Source of the DNA: CAWKKW01 sp963850345
GTDB lineage: Bacteria; Acidobacteriota; Terriglobia; Terriglobales; Acidobacteriaceae
Direction: 5' to 3'
Length of the DNA: 64,000 bases
Assembly: GCA_963850345.1 (NCBI GenBank)
Contig: CAWKKW010000003.1
Span: 324,704 to 388,703, forward strand
Shown: piece by piece, positions 15,919 to 23,276 of the stretch
Numbering within the stretch: the first letter of the stretch is position 1
Layout of the letters: each line of letters opens with the position of its first letter
Notes under the pieces: model-generated
What the model was told of the DNA's origin: nothing
Database searches by the model: none
What the model saw: the letters and a program-made list of their open reading frames with translations, nothing else
Made by a program: the position numbers and the translations under genes

Positions 15919-17358
15919 TTGGCAGAAACGATTTACGACGTAGCAATCATCGGCGGCGGGCCGGCTGGGTACACTGCGGCCATTCGCGCCGGACAATATG
16001 GTTTGAAGGTCGCGCTGATCGAGGTGACCGAGAAACTCGGCGGAACCTGCCTGCACTGGGGGTGCATTCCGACCAAGTCGCTGCTCTTCAACGCCGAGAT
16101 CTGGGATCACCTGAAGCATGCCAAGGAGTACGGCATCGAGGGCGTTGGCGACGGGGTCAAGGTGAACTGGGGGACCGTGCTGCAGCGGAAGAACGCCATT
16201 ATCACCAAACATGTGAAGGGCCTCGACTTCCTGATGCGGAAGAACAAGGTGACCGTCGTTCAGGGATACGGACGGCTGACTGGTCCGGCTAAAGACGGCA
16301 TTCATACGGTCGAGGTCTCCGCAGGGGGCGACGGCGGGAGCAAGGGCAAGGCGTCCACCGTGAAGGCGAAGAACGTGCTGCTGGCGACGGGCTCCGACGC
16401 CAAGATGCTGCCCGGGCTGACGGTGGATCCGCGCGTGTTGACCAACATCGAAATTCTCGGGATTGACCAGATTCCCAAGTCGCTGATCGTGATTGGCGCG
16501 GGCGCAGTGGGCGTGGAGTTCGGCAGCATTTTTAACAGCTTTGGCACGGAGATCACGATTGTCGAGTACCTGACGCGGCTGGTGCCGAACGAAGACGACG
16601 ACGTCAGCAAGGAGCTCGCCAGAAGTTTCCGGAAGCGCGGAATCGACATCAACGTTGGCGCCAAGGTGGAGAAGGTGGAGCTGAGCGAGGGCGGCGTGAA
16701 AGTCACGTTTACTGCGTCGGATGGGAAGACGGTGGTCAAGGAGGCGGAGAAGGTGCTGGTGGCGGTAGGGCGTTCGCCGCGGACCCAGGACATCGGCCTC
16801 GAGAAGACCAAGATCAAGCCGGAGCGCGGATTCATCAAGACGGACCAGTGGCAGCAGACCGACGAGCCGGGCGTTTTCGCGATTGGCGATATCGTCGCCG
16901 GGTTGCCGCAGCTGGCGCACGTGGGCGCGATGGCGGGCATGGTGGTGGCGGCGAAGATTGCCGGGAAGTATGCGCGGCCGATCAAGCGCAACCGGATTCC
17001 GGGCTGCACCTATACCGAGCCGCAGATTGGCAGCGTGGGCTTGACCGAGGCGCAGGCGAAGGAGCAGGGCCACCAGATCAAGATCGGCAAGTTTCCATTC
17101 ACGGCTAATTCGAAGGCTTCGATCGTGGGATCGCACGACGGGTTTATCAAGATCGTCGCGGATGCGAAGCTGGGCGAGATACTCGGTGTGCACATCATTG
17201 GACCGCAAGCGACGGAGCTGATTGCCGAAGCAGTGACATCGATGGAACTCGAAGCCACGGTGGAAGAGATGATGTTCACAATTCACGCTCACCCGACGCT
17301 CGCGGAAGCCATGCTGGACGGTTTCGGCAGCGTGGAAGGCATGGCGATCAACGCCTAA
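15919..17358 (+). CDS. lpdA: Dihydrolipoyl dehydrogenase (E3)
   Basis: A 479-residue flavoprotein that reoxidises dihydrolipoamide in 2-oxoacid dehydrogenase complexes. The N-terminal FAD site is VAIIGGGPAGYTAAIRAGQYG, the redox-active disulfide motif is GGTCLHWGCIPTK, the NAD site is SLIVIGAGAVGVEFGS and the C-terminal catalytic dyad is in IHAHPTLAEAM. The start is TTG at 15919 with GGAG upstream. Its neighbours lipB and the E2 gene serve the same lipoate-dependent complexes. Confidence 0.96.
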   Translation: MAETIYDVAIIGGGPAGYTAAIRAGQYGLKVALIEVTEKLGGTCLHWGCIPTKSLLFNAEIWDHLKHAKEYGIEGVGDGVKVNWGTVLQRKNAIITKHVKGLDFLMRKNKVTVVQGYGRLTGPAKDGIHTVEVSAGGDGGSKGKASTVKAKNVLLATGSDAKMLPGLTVDPRVLTNIEILGIDQIPKSLIVIGAGAVGVEFGSIFNSFGTEITIVEYLTRLVPNEDDDVSKELARSFRKRGIDINVGAKVEKVELSEGGVKVTFTASDGKTVVKEAEKVLVAVGRSPRTQDIGLEKTKIKPERGFIKTDQWQQTDEPGVFAIGDIVAGLPQLAHVGAMAGMVVAAKIAGKYARPIKRNRIPGCTYTEPQIGSVGLTEAQAKEQGHQIKIGKFPFTANSKASIVGSHDGFIKIVADAKLGEILGVHIIGPQATELIAEAVTSMELEATVEEMMFTIHAHPTLAEAMLDGFGSVEGMAINA

Positions 17359-17429
17359 TCTTTCAGCCGCGGGGCAGGCCACGCGCTTGCCTCGCGCTCT
17401 CGTTTTGAATCCACGCAGCGGCGGACCGT

Positions 17430-18269
17430 ATGCTGTCACTTCTTCAACTCGGCCGCATCGATTATGGTACGGCGCTCGAACTGCAGCGAACGCTGGTCGA
17501 GTTGCGGCACCAGGAGCGCATCGGAAATGTGCTGCTGCTGCTGGAACACCCACCAGTACTCACACTGGGCCGGAATGCATCGCGCAGCAACATCGTGGCG
17601 AGCGATGCGTTGCTCGCCGGTCGCGGAGTACAGGTGCACGAGATCAATCGCGGCGGAGATGTGACGTATCACGGGCCGGGGCAGTTGGTTGGATACCCGA
17701 TTCTTGACCTGCGAAGTTTTTCTCCGCGCCTCGGGGCGGTGGACTATGTACGGCTGCTGGAAGAGGTTCTCATCAGAACCTGCGCCGGATACGGCATAGC
17801 GGCTCAGCGCATCGCGGGACGCACGGGCGTGTGGACGGTGGCGGGCGGCAGTATTCCTGAAAAGAAGATTGCGGCGATCGGGGTCCACATCTCAAGGGGG
17901 ATTACTTCGCACGGTTTCGCGTTGAATGTGTCGACCGATCTTCGCGACTTTGAGCTGATTGTTCCCTGCGGCATCACGGACCGGAGCGTGACCAGCCTGG
18001 AACTGGAATCGGCTGCTTCGCCGAACCTGGAACAGGTGGCGAATGCGGTGGCGCGGCAGTTCGGCTATGTGTTCGATGAACAGATACTGGGGCTTGAGTC
18101 GCTGCAGGATCTGTTGGAGCACGAACAGACGGGACGGGATTCAGTGAAGGATTCGGGATCGAATCCAGAGTTGGCAGCGGGGCAGGCGATACCTGCAGAA
18201 GACACTCCGCTGCGCATCCCAAAGGAGCTGAAACAGCTTCGAAGGGAAGAGGACTCCTTGTGGGTGTGA
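17430..18269 (+). CDS. lipB: Octanoyl-[acyl-carrier-protein]:protein octanoyltransferase
   Basis: A 279-residue LipB, which moves octanoate from ACP to lipoyl domains as the first step of lipoate synthesis. Landmarks are the substrate loop INRGGDVTYHGPGQLVGYPIL, the catalytic lysine in KKIAAIGVHISRGITSHGFA and the catalytic cysteine in LIVPCGITDRSVTSL. It is ~50 residues longer than the E. coli enzyme because of a polar C-terminal tail. It lies between lpdA and the E2 gene, so the modifying enzyme is encoded beside its target. lipA is not in the window. Confidence 0.95.
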   Translation: MLSLLQLGRIDYGTALELQRTLVELRHQERIGNVLLLLEHPPVLTLGRNASRSNIVASDALLAGRGVQVHEINRGGDVTYHGPGQLVGYPILDLRSFSPRLGAVDYVRLLEEVLIRTCAGYGIAAQRIAGRTGVWTVAGGSIPEKKIAAIGVHISRGITSHGFALNVSTDLRDFELIVPCGITDRSVTSLELESAASPNLEQVANAVARQFGYVFDEQILGLESLQDLLEHEQTGRDSVKDSGSNPELAAGQAIPAEDTPLRIPKELKQLRREEDSLWV

Positions 18270-18326
18270 CGAAGAGGAGCCTGGAGTCAGCGTGCCGGGC
18301 CAAATCACGGTGCCTGCACAACGTTT

Positions 18327-18332
18327 TATAAT
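18327..18332 (+). promoter_or_regulatory. -10 element upstream of the E2 gene
   Basis: A perfect TATAAT lies 38 bases before the ATG at 18371. No good -35 hexamer is seen at 16-18 bases. A GGGAAAGGG ribosome site follows. Confidence 0.45.
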
Positions 18333-18370
18333 CCGGCTTGTGCACGGATGTTTTGAGGGAAAGGGAACAA

Positions 18371-20107
18371 ATGCCGACCGATGTAATCATGCCCCAGATG
18401 GGCGAGTCGATTTTTGAAGGCACCATCACCAAGTGGCTGAAGAAGCCTGGGGATGCGATCCAGCGCGACGAGCCGCTGTTTGAGATATCGACAGACAAGG
18501 TGGATGCGGAGATTCCTTCACCGGTGGGCGGCGTGTTGAGCGAGATCAAGGTCGCCGAAGGGGCGACGGTTCAGATCAACACGGTGGTGGCTGTTGTTTC
18601 GGAAGATGGAGCGGGAGGCGGGGCCGCGTCCAGCGCACCGAAGGCAGAGACGCCTGCACCTGCACCTCAGGCGGATGGCGCGGCTGCGGCGGCGGATTCG
18701 AAGGCCGAACCTGCGCAAGCCGTAGCCCCGACGACTGCTGCTCCGACGCCCGATGCTCCGGCACCCGCTGCTCCGGCATCGGATGAGCCCGGGGTTGAGG
18801 TGATCATGCCGCAGATGGGCGAGTCCATCTTTGAGGGCACGATTACTAAGTGGCTGAAGCAGATTGGCGACACAGTCCAGCGCGACGAGCCGCTCTTCGA
18901 GATTTCGACGGACAAGGTGGACGCCGAGATTCCATCGCCGGCTGCGGGCGTGCTGAGCGAGATCAAGGTACAGGCTGGCGCAACGGTACAGATCAGTACC
19001 GTAGTTGCGGTGATCGGCGGCTCAGCGGCAGGGCAGGGCTCGGCTGCTCCTGCAGCGACAGCAACGAAGGCAGAAGCGCCGAAGTCTGCCGCAGCGGCAC
19101 CGGTTGAGGCTGCGAGTGCGGAGGCGTCGCAAGGAGAAAACCTGCGGTCTTCGCCGCTGGTACGGCGCATGGCGAAAGAAAGCAACCTTGACCTGAGCCA
19201 GGTGCCGGGCACCGGGTCCGCGGGACGGATTACGAAGGAAGACGTTGTGCAGTTCCTGGCGCAACAGAAGGAAGGCAAGCCGGCTGCACCTGCTGCGGTT
19301 GCGGCACCGGCTCCGGCTCAGGCCGCGTCTGCGGCGCCAGTAGTGGCTTCCGTGCCTGCCCCAGCTGCTGCCAAACCGGCCGCAGCGGCATCCGGGCCTG
19401 CACCCGGCGACCTGGTTCCGATGTCGCGCATGCGGTCGATCATCGCGCAGCGCATGGTCGAGTCGAAGCGGACCAGCCCGCATGTCCACACGGTATTCAA
19501 GATCGATCTGAGCAAAATTGTGCGGCTGCGTGAAAAGGAGAAAGCGAAGTACGAGCAGCGGAACGGTGTCAAGCTGACCTACATGCCGTTCATCACGCGC
19601 GCGGTGGTGGCCACGTTGCGCAAGATGCCGATCGTGAATGCGTCGATGGAGGGGGATGCAATTCGCTATCACCAGAACGTGAACATCGGAATCGCCGTGG
19701 CCCTCGATTGGGGCTTGATTGTTCCGGTGATCAAGCAGGCCGAAGAGAAGAGCTTCCTGGGAGTGGCGCGGGCGATTGTGGATTTGGCGGAACGCGCGCG
19801 ATCGAAGAAGCTCAAGCCGGATGAAGTTGGATCTGGCACCTTCACGATTACGAATCCGGGAATCTTCGGCGAGCAATTTGGAACGCCGATCATCAATCAA
19901 CCGGAGAGCGCCATTCTGGGCGTGGGCGGCTTGTTCAAAGAGCCGACCGTGGTCACGGATGCGAATGGAAATGATGCATTGGCGATTCGAAGCATTATCC
20001 GGCTCACGCTGGGATTCGATCACCGGATCGTCGACGGAGCGGACGCAGGGAAGTTCATGGCAGAGGTGAAGAAATACCTGGAGAATTGGAACGAAGATAT
20101 CGGCTGA
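18371..20107 (+). CDS. Dihydrolipoamide acyltransferase (E2 of a 2-oxoacid dehydrogenase) with two lipoyl domains
   Basis: A 578-residue E2 core protein. Two nearly identical lipoyl domains start MPQMGESIFEGTITKWLK at residues ~6 and ~145, each with the lipoylated lysine in FEISTDKVDAEIPSP. Ala/Pro-rich linkers separate them. A peripheral-subunit-binding domain (SSPLVRRMAKESNLDLSQVP, then SAGRITKEDVV) follows, then the catalytic acyltransferase domain ending with the HRIVDG active-site motif. The start at 18371 has a G-rich ribosome site; an upstream frame start at 18338 lacks one. The ESIFEGT lipoyl type is usual for 2-oxoglutarate or branched-chain enzymes, so sucB is likely but not certain. 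lpdA and lipB precede it. Confidence 0.9.
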   Translation: MPTDVIMPQMGESIFEGTITKWLKKPGDAIQRDEPLFEISTDKVDAEIPSPVGGVLSEIKVAEGATVQINTVVAVVSEDGAGGGAASSAPKAETPAPAPQADGAAAAADSKAEPAQAVAPTTAAPTPDAPAPAAPASDEPGVEVIMPQMGESIFEGTITKWLKQIGDTVQRDEPLFEISTDKVDAEIPSPAAGVLSEIKVQAGATVQISTVVAVIGGSAAGQGSAAPAATATKAEAPKSAAAAPVEAASAEASQGENLRSSPLVRRMAKESNLDLSQVPGTGSAGRITKEDVVQFLAQQKEGKPAAPAAVAAPAPAQAASAAPVVASVPAPAAAKPAAAASGPAPGDLVPMSRMRSIIAQRMVESKRTSPHVHTVFKIDLSKIVRLREKEKAKYEQRNGVKLTYMPFITRAVVATLRKMPIVNASMEGDAIRYHQNVNIGIAVALDWGLIVPVIKQAEEKSFLGVARAIVDLAERARSKKLKPDEVGSGTFTITNPGIFGEQFGTPIINQPESAILGVGGLFKEPTVVTDANGNDALAIRSIIRLTLGFDHRIVDGADAGKFMAEVKKYLENWNEDIG

Positions 20108-20128
20108 TCGCAGGATGGAGCTGGAGAG

Positions 20129-20157
20129 AAAGGGCGGGCGCCATGCCTGCCCTTTTT
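20129..20157 (+). terminator. Rho-independent terminator after the E2 gene
   Basis: The inverted repeat AAAGGGCGGGC / GCCTGCCCTTT closes on a short loop and runs into a T5 tract, ~20 bases after the stop codon. Confidence 0.75.
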
Positions 20158-20179
20158 CATTGAGCCGCAGATAGATTCG

Positions 20180-21325
20180 TCACAGGTACTGTTGCGCTTC
20201 AAGCACCCGCTTGACGGCTTCTTGCGGAGTGGCACCGACTGCGGATAAATGACCCATCTTCCGGCCCGCGCGCGGCGTATGTTTTTCATACAAGTGCAGG
20301 GCGACGCCGGGAACTCTCAAAGCCATGTCAAAGCGAGGCTCGTGATCGAGCCAGAGATCGCCCAGCAGGTTTGCAATCGCTGCCGGACGCAGAATGTCGA
20401 CGTCGCCAAGAGGCAGGTCGCAGATCGCTCGGACCACCTGTTCAAACTGGCTGGTGACGCAGGCCCGTTCGCTGGCATGGTAGCTGTTATGCGGTCGCGG
20501 AGCCAGCTCATTGACCAGCAGATCTCCTCCGACCACAAACATCTCAACCGCCAGCAAACCTTCGAGCTCAAGCTGAGCGGTGAGGTCGGCGGCGAGCTGT
20601 TGTGCGCGCGTCTCCAACTCCGGCGGAATCGAGGAGGGAATGACACTCCACGCGAGGATCTGATTTTCGTGGTGATTCCATGCGGAAGGAAAGCTGCGAA
20701 GCTGGCCGCTGGGCGATCGGGCCACCATGACGGAAATTTCGCGTTCCAGAGTAAGCGCCTTTTCGGCCACGCAGGGCTGCTGCCCAAGTTCTCTCCATGC
20801 GGAGCGGACCACTTCTTCAAGGGGGAGAGAAGAAGGCTCGAAGCCTATCTTCACCTGGCCTCGGCCATCGTAACCGCCACGGGCACTTTTTACGAAGCAG
20901 CGGCCGCCGAGCGCATGAACAGCGGAAAGCAGATCCGGTTCCGACTCAATAGCTCTGTAGGCGCCTACCGGGAAACCGTGGTCACGAAGCCAATTCTTCT
21001 GGAGAATGCGGTCCTGAATGATTCGAAGCAAGGCTGCTCCGGGGCGGACCGGCGCGTACTTCGCGGCCGTCTCCAGGCAAGAGAGCGAAATCTGCTCGAT
21101 CTCGAGGGTCACGACATCGCTGCCGCGCGCAAGGTTCATCGCAGCACGCTGGTCGTCCCACGATCCCTCGAAACACGCGTCTACGACAAATCGCGCTGGA
21201 CACGACGGGCTGGGATCCATGACTTGGATGCGATAGCCAAGCGTGCGTGCCGCCATGGCTGTCATGCGACCTAGCTGTCCGCCGCCGAGAATACCGATAG
21301 TAGAACCGGGAAGGATGGCGCTCAT
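20180..21325 (-). CDS. purK: N5-carboxyaminoimidazole ribonucleotide synthase
   Basis: A 381-residue ATP-grasp enzyme that carboxylates AIR to N5-CAIR in purine synthesis. It opens GSTIGILGGGQLGRMTAMAARTLGY. ATP-grasp landmarks include GGRCFVKSARGGYDGRGQV, EKALTLEREISVMVAR, and the metal-binding end LLAVEMFVVGGDLLVNELAPRPHNS. The start is the ATG at 21325, which overlaps the purE stop by four bases (ATGA), so the pair is translationally coupled. The open frame extends far upstream, but that part is the shadow of purE. Confidence 0.96.
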   Translation of the reverse strand: MSAILPGSTIGILGGGQLGRMTAMAARTLGYRIQVMDPSPSCPARFVVDACFEGSWDDQRAAMNLARGSDVVTLEIEQISLSCLETAAKYAPVRPGAALLRIIQDRILQKNWLRDHGFPVGAYRAIESEPDLLSAVHALGGRCFVKSARGGYDGRGQVKIGFEPSSLPLEEVVRSAWRELGQQPCVAEKALTLEREISVMVARSPSGQLRSFPSAWNHHENQILAWSVIPSSIPPELETRAQQLAADLTAQLELEGLLAVEMFVVGGDLLVNELAPRPHNSYHASERACVTSQFEQVVRAICDLPLGDVDILRPAAIANLLGDLWLDHEPRFDMALRVPGVALHLYEKHTPRAGRKMGHLSAVGATPQEAVKRVLEAQQYL

Positions 21326-21813
21326 CGCGGAAGTTCCTCGTTCATAACTTCCCGCGTGCGGGCCTCGCGCCATGTGCCCAATCGCGTGCGCAAGGACGTG
21401 TCGGCCGCTGCGAGCATCTCTGCCGCGAAAATTGCTGCGTTGGCAGCACCCGCCTTTCCGATCGCAAACGTTGCCACGGGAACGCCCTTGGGCATCTGTA
21501 CGATCGAGAGCAGCGAGTCCATACCGTTCAAAGGGGTGGCAGGCACAGGGACGCCGAGCACCGGAACGAAGGTTTTCGATGCCAGCATCCCGGGCAGATG
21601 CGCAGCGCCTCCTGCTCCGGCGATGATCGCCCGTAGCCCGCGCGCCTCCGCTTCTTCCGCATAGGTGAAAAGCCAATCGGGGGTTCGATGCGCGGAGACA
21701 ACGCGCACCTCGTGGGGAATTTCGAATTCCAGCAACAGGTCGGTGGCAGCCTTCAATACTTCGTAATCGCTCTTGCTGCCCATCACGACGCCAATCAGCG
21801 GCACTTGCTCCAT
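21322..21813 (-). CDS. purE: N5-carboxyaminoimidazole ribonucleotide mutase
   Basis: A 163-residue class I PurE that converts N5-CAIR (the PurK product) to CAIR. Family motifs are VVMGSKSDYEVL at the N-terminus, RVVSAHRTPDWL, AIIAGAGGAAHLPGM and GVPVPATPLNGMDSLLSIVQMPKGVPVAT. It is complete. TATAAT lies exactly 6 bases upstream of the ATG, which predicts a leaderless purEK mRNA, and an 11-bp inverted repeat sits just upstream of that promoter. Confidence 0.97.
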   Translation of the reverse strand: MEQVPLIGVVMGSKSDYEVLKAATDLLLEFEIPHEVRVVSAHRTPDWLFTYAEEAEARGLRAIIAGAGGAAHLPGMLASKTFVPVLGVPVPATPLNGMDSLLSIVQMPKGVPVATFAIGKAGAANAAIFAAEMLAAADTSLRTRLGTWREARTREVMNEELPR

Positions 21814-21819
21814 GCCCTG

Positions 21820-21825
21820 ATTATA
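21820..21825 (-). promoter_or_regulatory. -10 element of a likely leaderless purEK mRNA
   Basis: On the minus strand TATAAT ends 6 bases before the purE ATG. There is no room for a ribosome site. A -35 match is poor. Confidence 0.55.
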
Positions 21826-21826
21826 C

Positions 21827-21866
21827 GGCTGGCGCTCAACTGCTTTTGGAGGCAGGAGCGCCAGCC
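21827..21866. repeat. 11-bp perfect inverted repeat upstream of purE
   Basis: GGCTGGCGCTC (21827-21837) and GAGCGCCAGCC (21856-21866) flank an 18-base loop, directly behind the purE -10 box and 18 bases from the end of the phage operon. It could be an operator or a terminator without a T run. Confidence 0.5.
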
Positions 21867-21884
21867 GGTTCGATTTGCACGCAC

Positions 21885-22037
21885 TTATAGACGGGCGCCG
21901 AGCGAGCGCAGGGCGGACGCAATCTTGCGCTCCGCAGTTATCGCCACACCGGCGAGTCTCTTCTGTATCGACCCTCTATACTTCACCGCCAGGCCCGTCG
22001 CCAGGCTGCCTGAAACAAACCCTAATCCGAATTCCAT
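21885..22037 (-). CDS. Small 50-residue protein at the end of the phage operon
   Basis: A short frame starting MEFGLGFVSGSLATGLAVKY and ending LRSLGARL. An AGGAG site is spaced 5 bases from the ATG, and the gene follows the holin-like gene by 8 bases, so it is probably translated. It has a Gly/Ala-rich, weakly hydrophobic N-terminal half and a basic C-terminal half. It is not recognised; a small membrane-associated phage protein is likely. Confidence 0.55.
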   Translation of the reverse strand: MEFGLGFVSGSLATGLAVKYRGSIQKRLAGVAITAERKIASALRSLGARL

Positions 22038-22045
22038 TGCATCTC

Positions 22046-22312
22046 CTAACTTTGGCTTGCACTCTGTTGCGTCTTACGTTCCATTAAGCTGGCTCCTCGA
22101 TTGATGGCATAGAGCGGGCCACACACCATCGTGGTGTAGGTCGCGACCAAGCCGAGGTCGGGGAGCTTTTTATCGTGCATCACCAGGCAGGTGACCCAGC
22201 CTAGCGACGCGAAAATCACCAGCACCATGCAGACCCTCGCGCTTGAAACTGTGCCGTCGGCCTCTGACAACATCGAGCGCAGAAATGGGCGTTTCCAATT
22301 CTCCATGTCCAT
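22046..22312 (-). CDS. Small holin-like membrane protein
   Basis: An 88-residue protein with two hydrophobic segments (ARVCMVLVIFASLGWVTCLV and LGLVATYTTMVCGPLYAINRG) joined by a short charged loop (MHDKKLPD). A basic start and polar tail (SLMERKTQQS) complete it. Size, topology and place at the end of a phage tail operon fit a holin or phage membrane protein. The stop is 3 bases from the start of nothing else; it follows the coiled-coil gene closely. No endolysin is next to it, so lysis function is only inferred. Confidence 0.55.
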   Translation of the reverse strand: MDMENWKRPFLRSMLSEADGTVSSARVCMVLVIFASLGWVTCLVMHDKKLPDLGLVATYTTMVCGPLYAINRGASLMERKTQQSASQS

Positions 22313-22315
22313 CTC

Positions 22316-22924
22316 CTAACGATGCCAAATCGCGTAACCAGCAGCGCTGGCACCCGCTCCGATCGCAAACCATTTTGCGGCCTGGACCGTCCTATGCCAC
22401 CGCGATCCGCCCTTCGCCGCGGTCTTCCATTCCTGCTTTTCAGATTCGGTAGCGGCAAGTTGCCTGCCCACATTCGCAATCTCTGCTTCACACGAGGAGA
22501 AGCGCAGATGATCTTCCCGACACTCCAACTGCGCGTCACGAATAGCGACCAGGTCCTGCTCCGGAACCACGACCTCTTGCCGCTGCGGACCCTCTGGAAG
22601 CGAAGGATCAATCGACGCAAGACGGACCTCCAACGGCTTGGGCAAATTTGGAATCAGCTGACTGGTCTGCGCCACAAACTGAGGCGCCGAGATCGGTTTC
22701 TTCTTTTCTCTTTCCAGGAGCTCAATCTGTGCCGCCAGAATACTCCGCATTTGTTCCTGTTGTTGTTGCAATTCCTCTATGTGCTTCTGCTGCTCAGCAG
22801 TCTTTGCCGCGGCAGTTCGTTGTGCATCCCGCTCTGCCAACCTACCGCTTCGGACTAAGAACAACAGCCCAATCAGCAGCGCACTCGGAATCAACAACAC
22901 CATCCAGCGCCTTTGCCACCTCAT
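22316..22924 (-). CDS. Membrane-anchored coiled-coil phage protein (spanin-like layout)
   Basis: A 202-residue protein from the ATG at 22924, which has AGGTGA 5 bases upstream; a GTG start at 22963 would add 13 residues. It has an N-terminal membrane anchor (RWMVLLIPSALLIGLLFLVR), a long coiled coil (~35-75, EQQKHIEELQQQQEQMRSIL), a linker, a second helical region with two cysteines (AQLECREDHLRFSSCEAEIA), and a hydrophobic C-terminal segment (AAKWFAIGAGASAAGYAIW). Anchor plus coiled coil resembles inner-membrane spanins, but the C-terminal hydrophobic segment is unusual for them. The function is uncertain. Confidence 0.5.
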   Translation of the reverse strand: MRWQRRWMVLLIPSALLIGLLFLVRSGRLAERDAQRTAAAKTAEQQKHIEELQQQQEQMRSILAAQIELLEREKKKPISAPQFVAQTSQLIPNLPKPLEVRLASIDPSLPEGPQRQEVVVPEQDLVAIRDAQLECREDHLRFSSCEAEIANVGRQLAATESEKQEWKTAAKGGSRWHRTVQAAKWFAIGAGASAAGYAIWHR

Positions 22925-22993
22925 ACCGTCACCTGTTTCCACCGCACTTGCATCATCTCTCACGTTGCATCTCTATCTGTCGCGTCGGCCTGC

Positions 22994-23215
22994 TTAATAC
23001 CGAGACCGGACAAACTGAATCAGAAAATGAATAAGGGTGAAGAGCGCCCCCACTGCGGCTGCGAAGCCCTTCACTCGTTGAAAGTCTCTCTCGTGGCATT
23101 CCACGCGTTCTTCCAGTGCCGCCAGGCGACCGGGTTGGCCATCCCCAAGCAGCGCAGCCATCTGGCTTTTCAAAACGGAGAGATCCGCGAGTACCTGTCC
23201 TTCAAACTCACTCAT
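22994..23215 (-). CDS. Small coiled-coil plus membrane-anchor phage protein (XhlA-like)
   Basis: A 73-residue protein, MSEFEGQVLADLSVLKSQMA at its start. A coiled-coil stretch (LAALEERVECHERDFQRV) precedes one C-terminal membrane helix (GFAAAVGALFTLIHFLIQFV). This is the layout of hemolysin XhlA-type phage proteins, which work with a holin. The ATG at 23215 is preferred to the one at 23230. Confidence 0.55.
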   Translation of the reverse strand: MSEFEGQVLADLSVLKSQMAALLGDGQPGRLAALEERVECHERDFQRVKGFAAAVGALFTLIHFLIQFVRSRY

Positions 23216-23276
23216 GGTGCCATCCTGCAATCGTTACTCCCACGCGTGTCACCGTTCGCTGTCCGTCAGAGACAGC

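Noticed and set aside
15892..17553. A 553-residue minus-strand frame over lpdA
   Set aside because: His/Arg/Leu-rich antisense artefact; lpdA motifs are intact on the plus strand.
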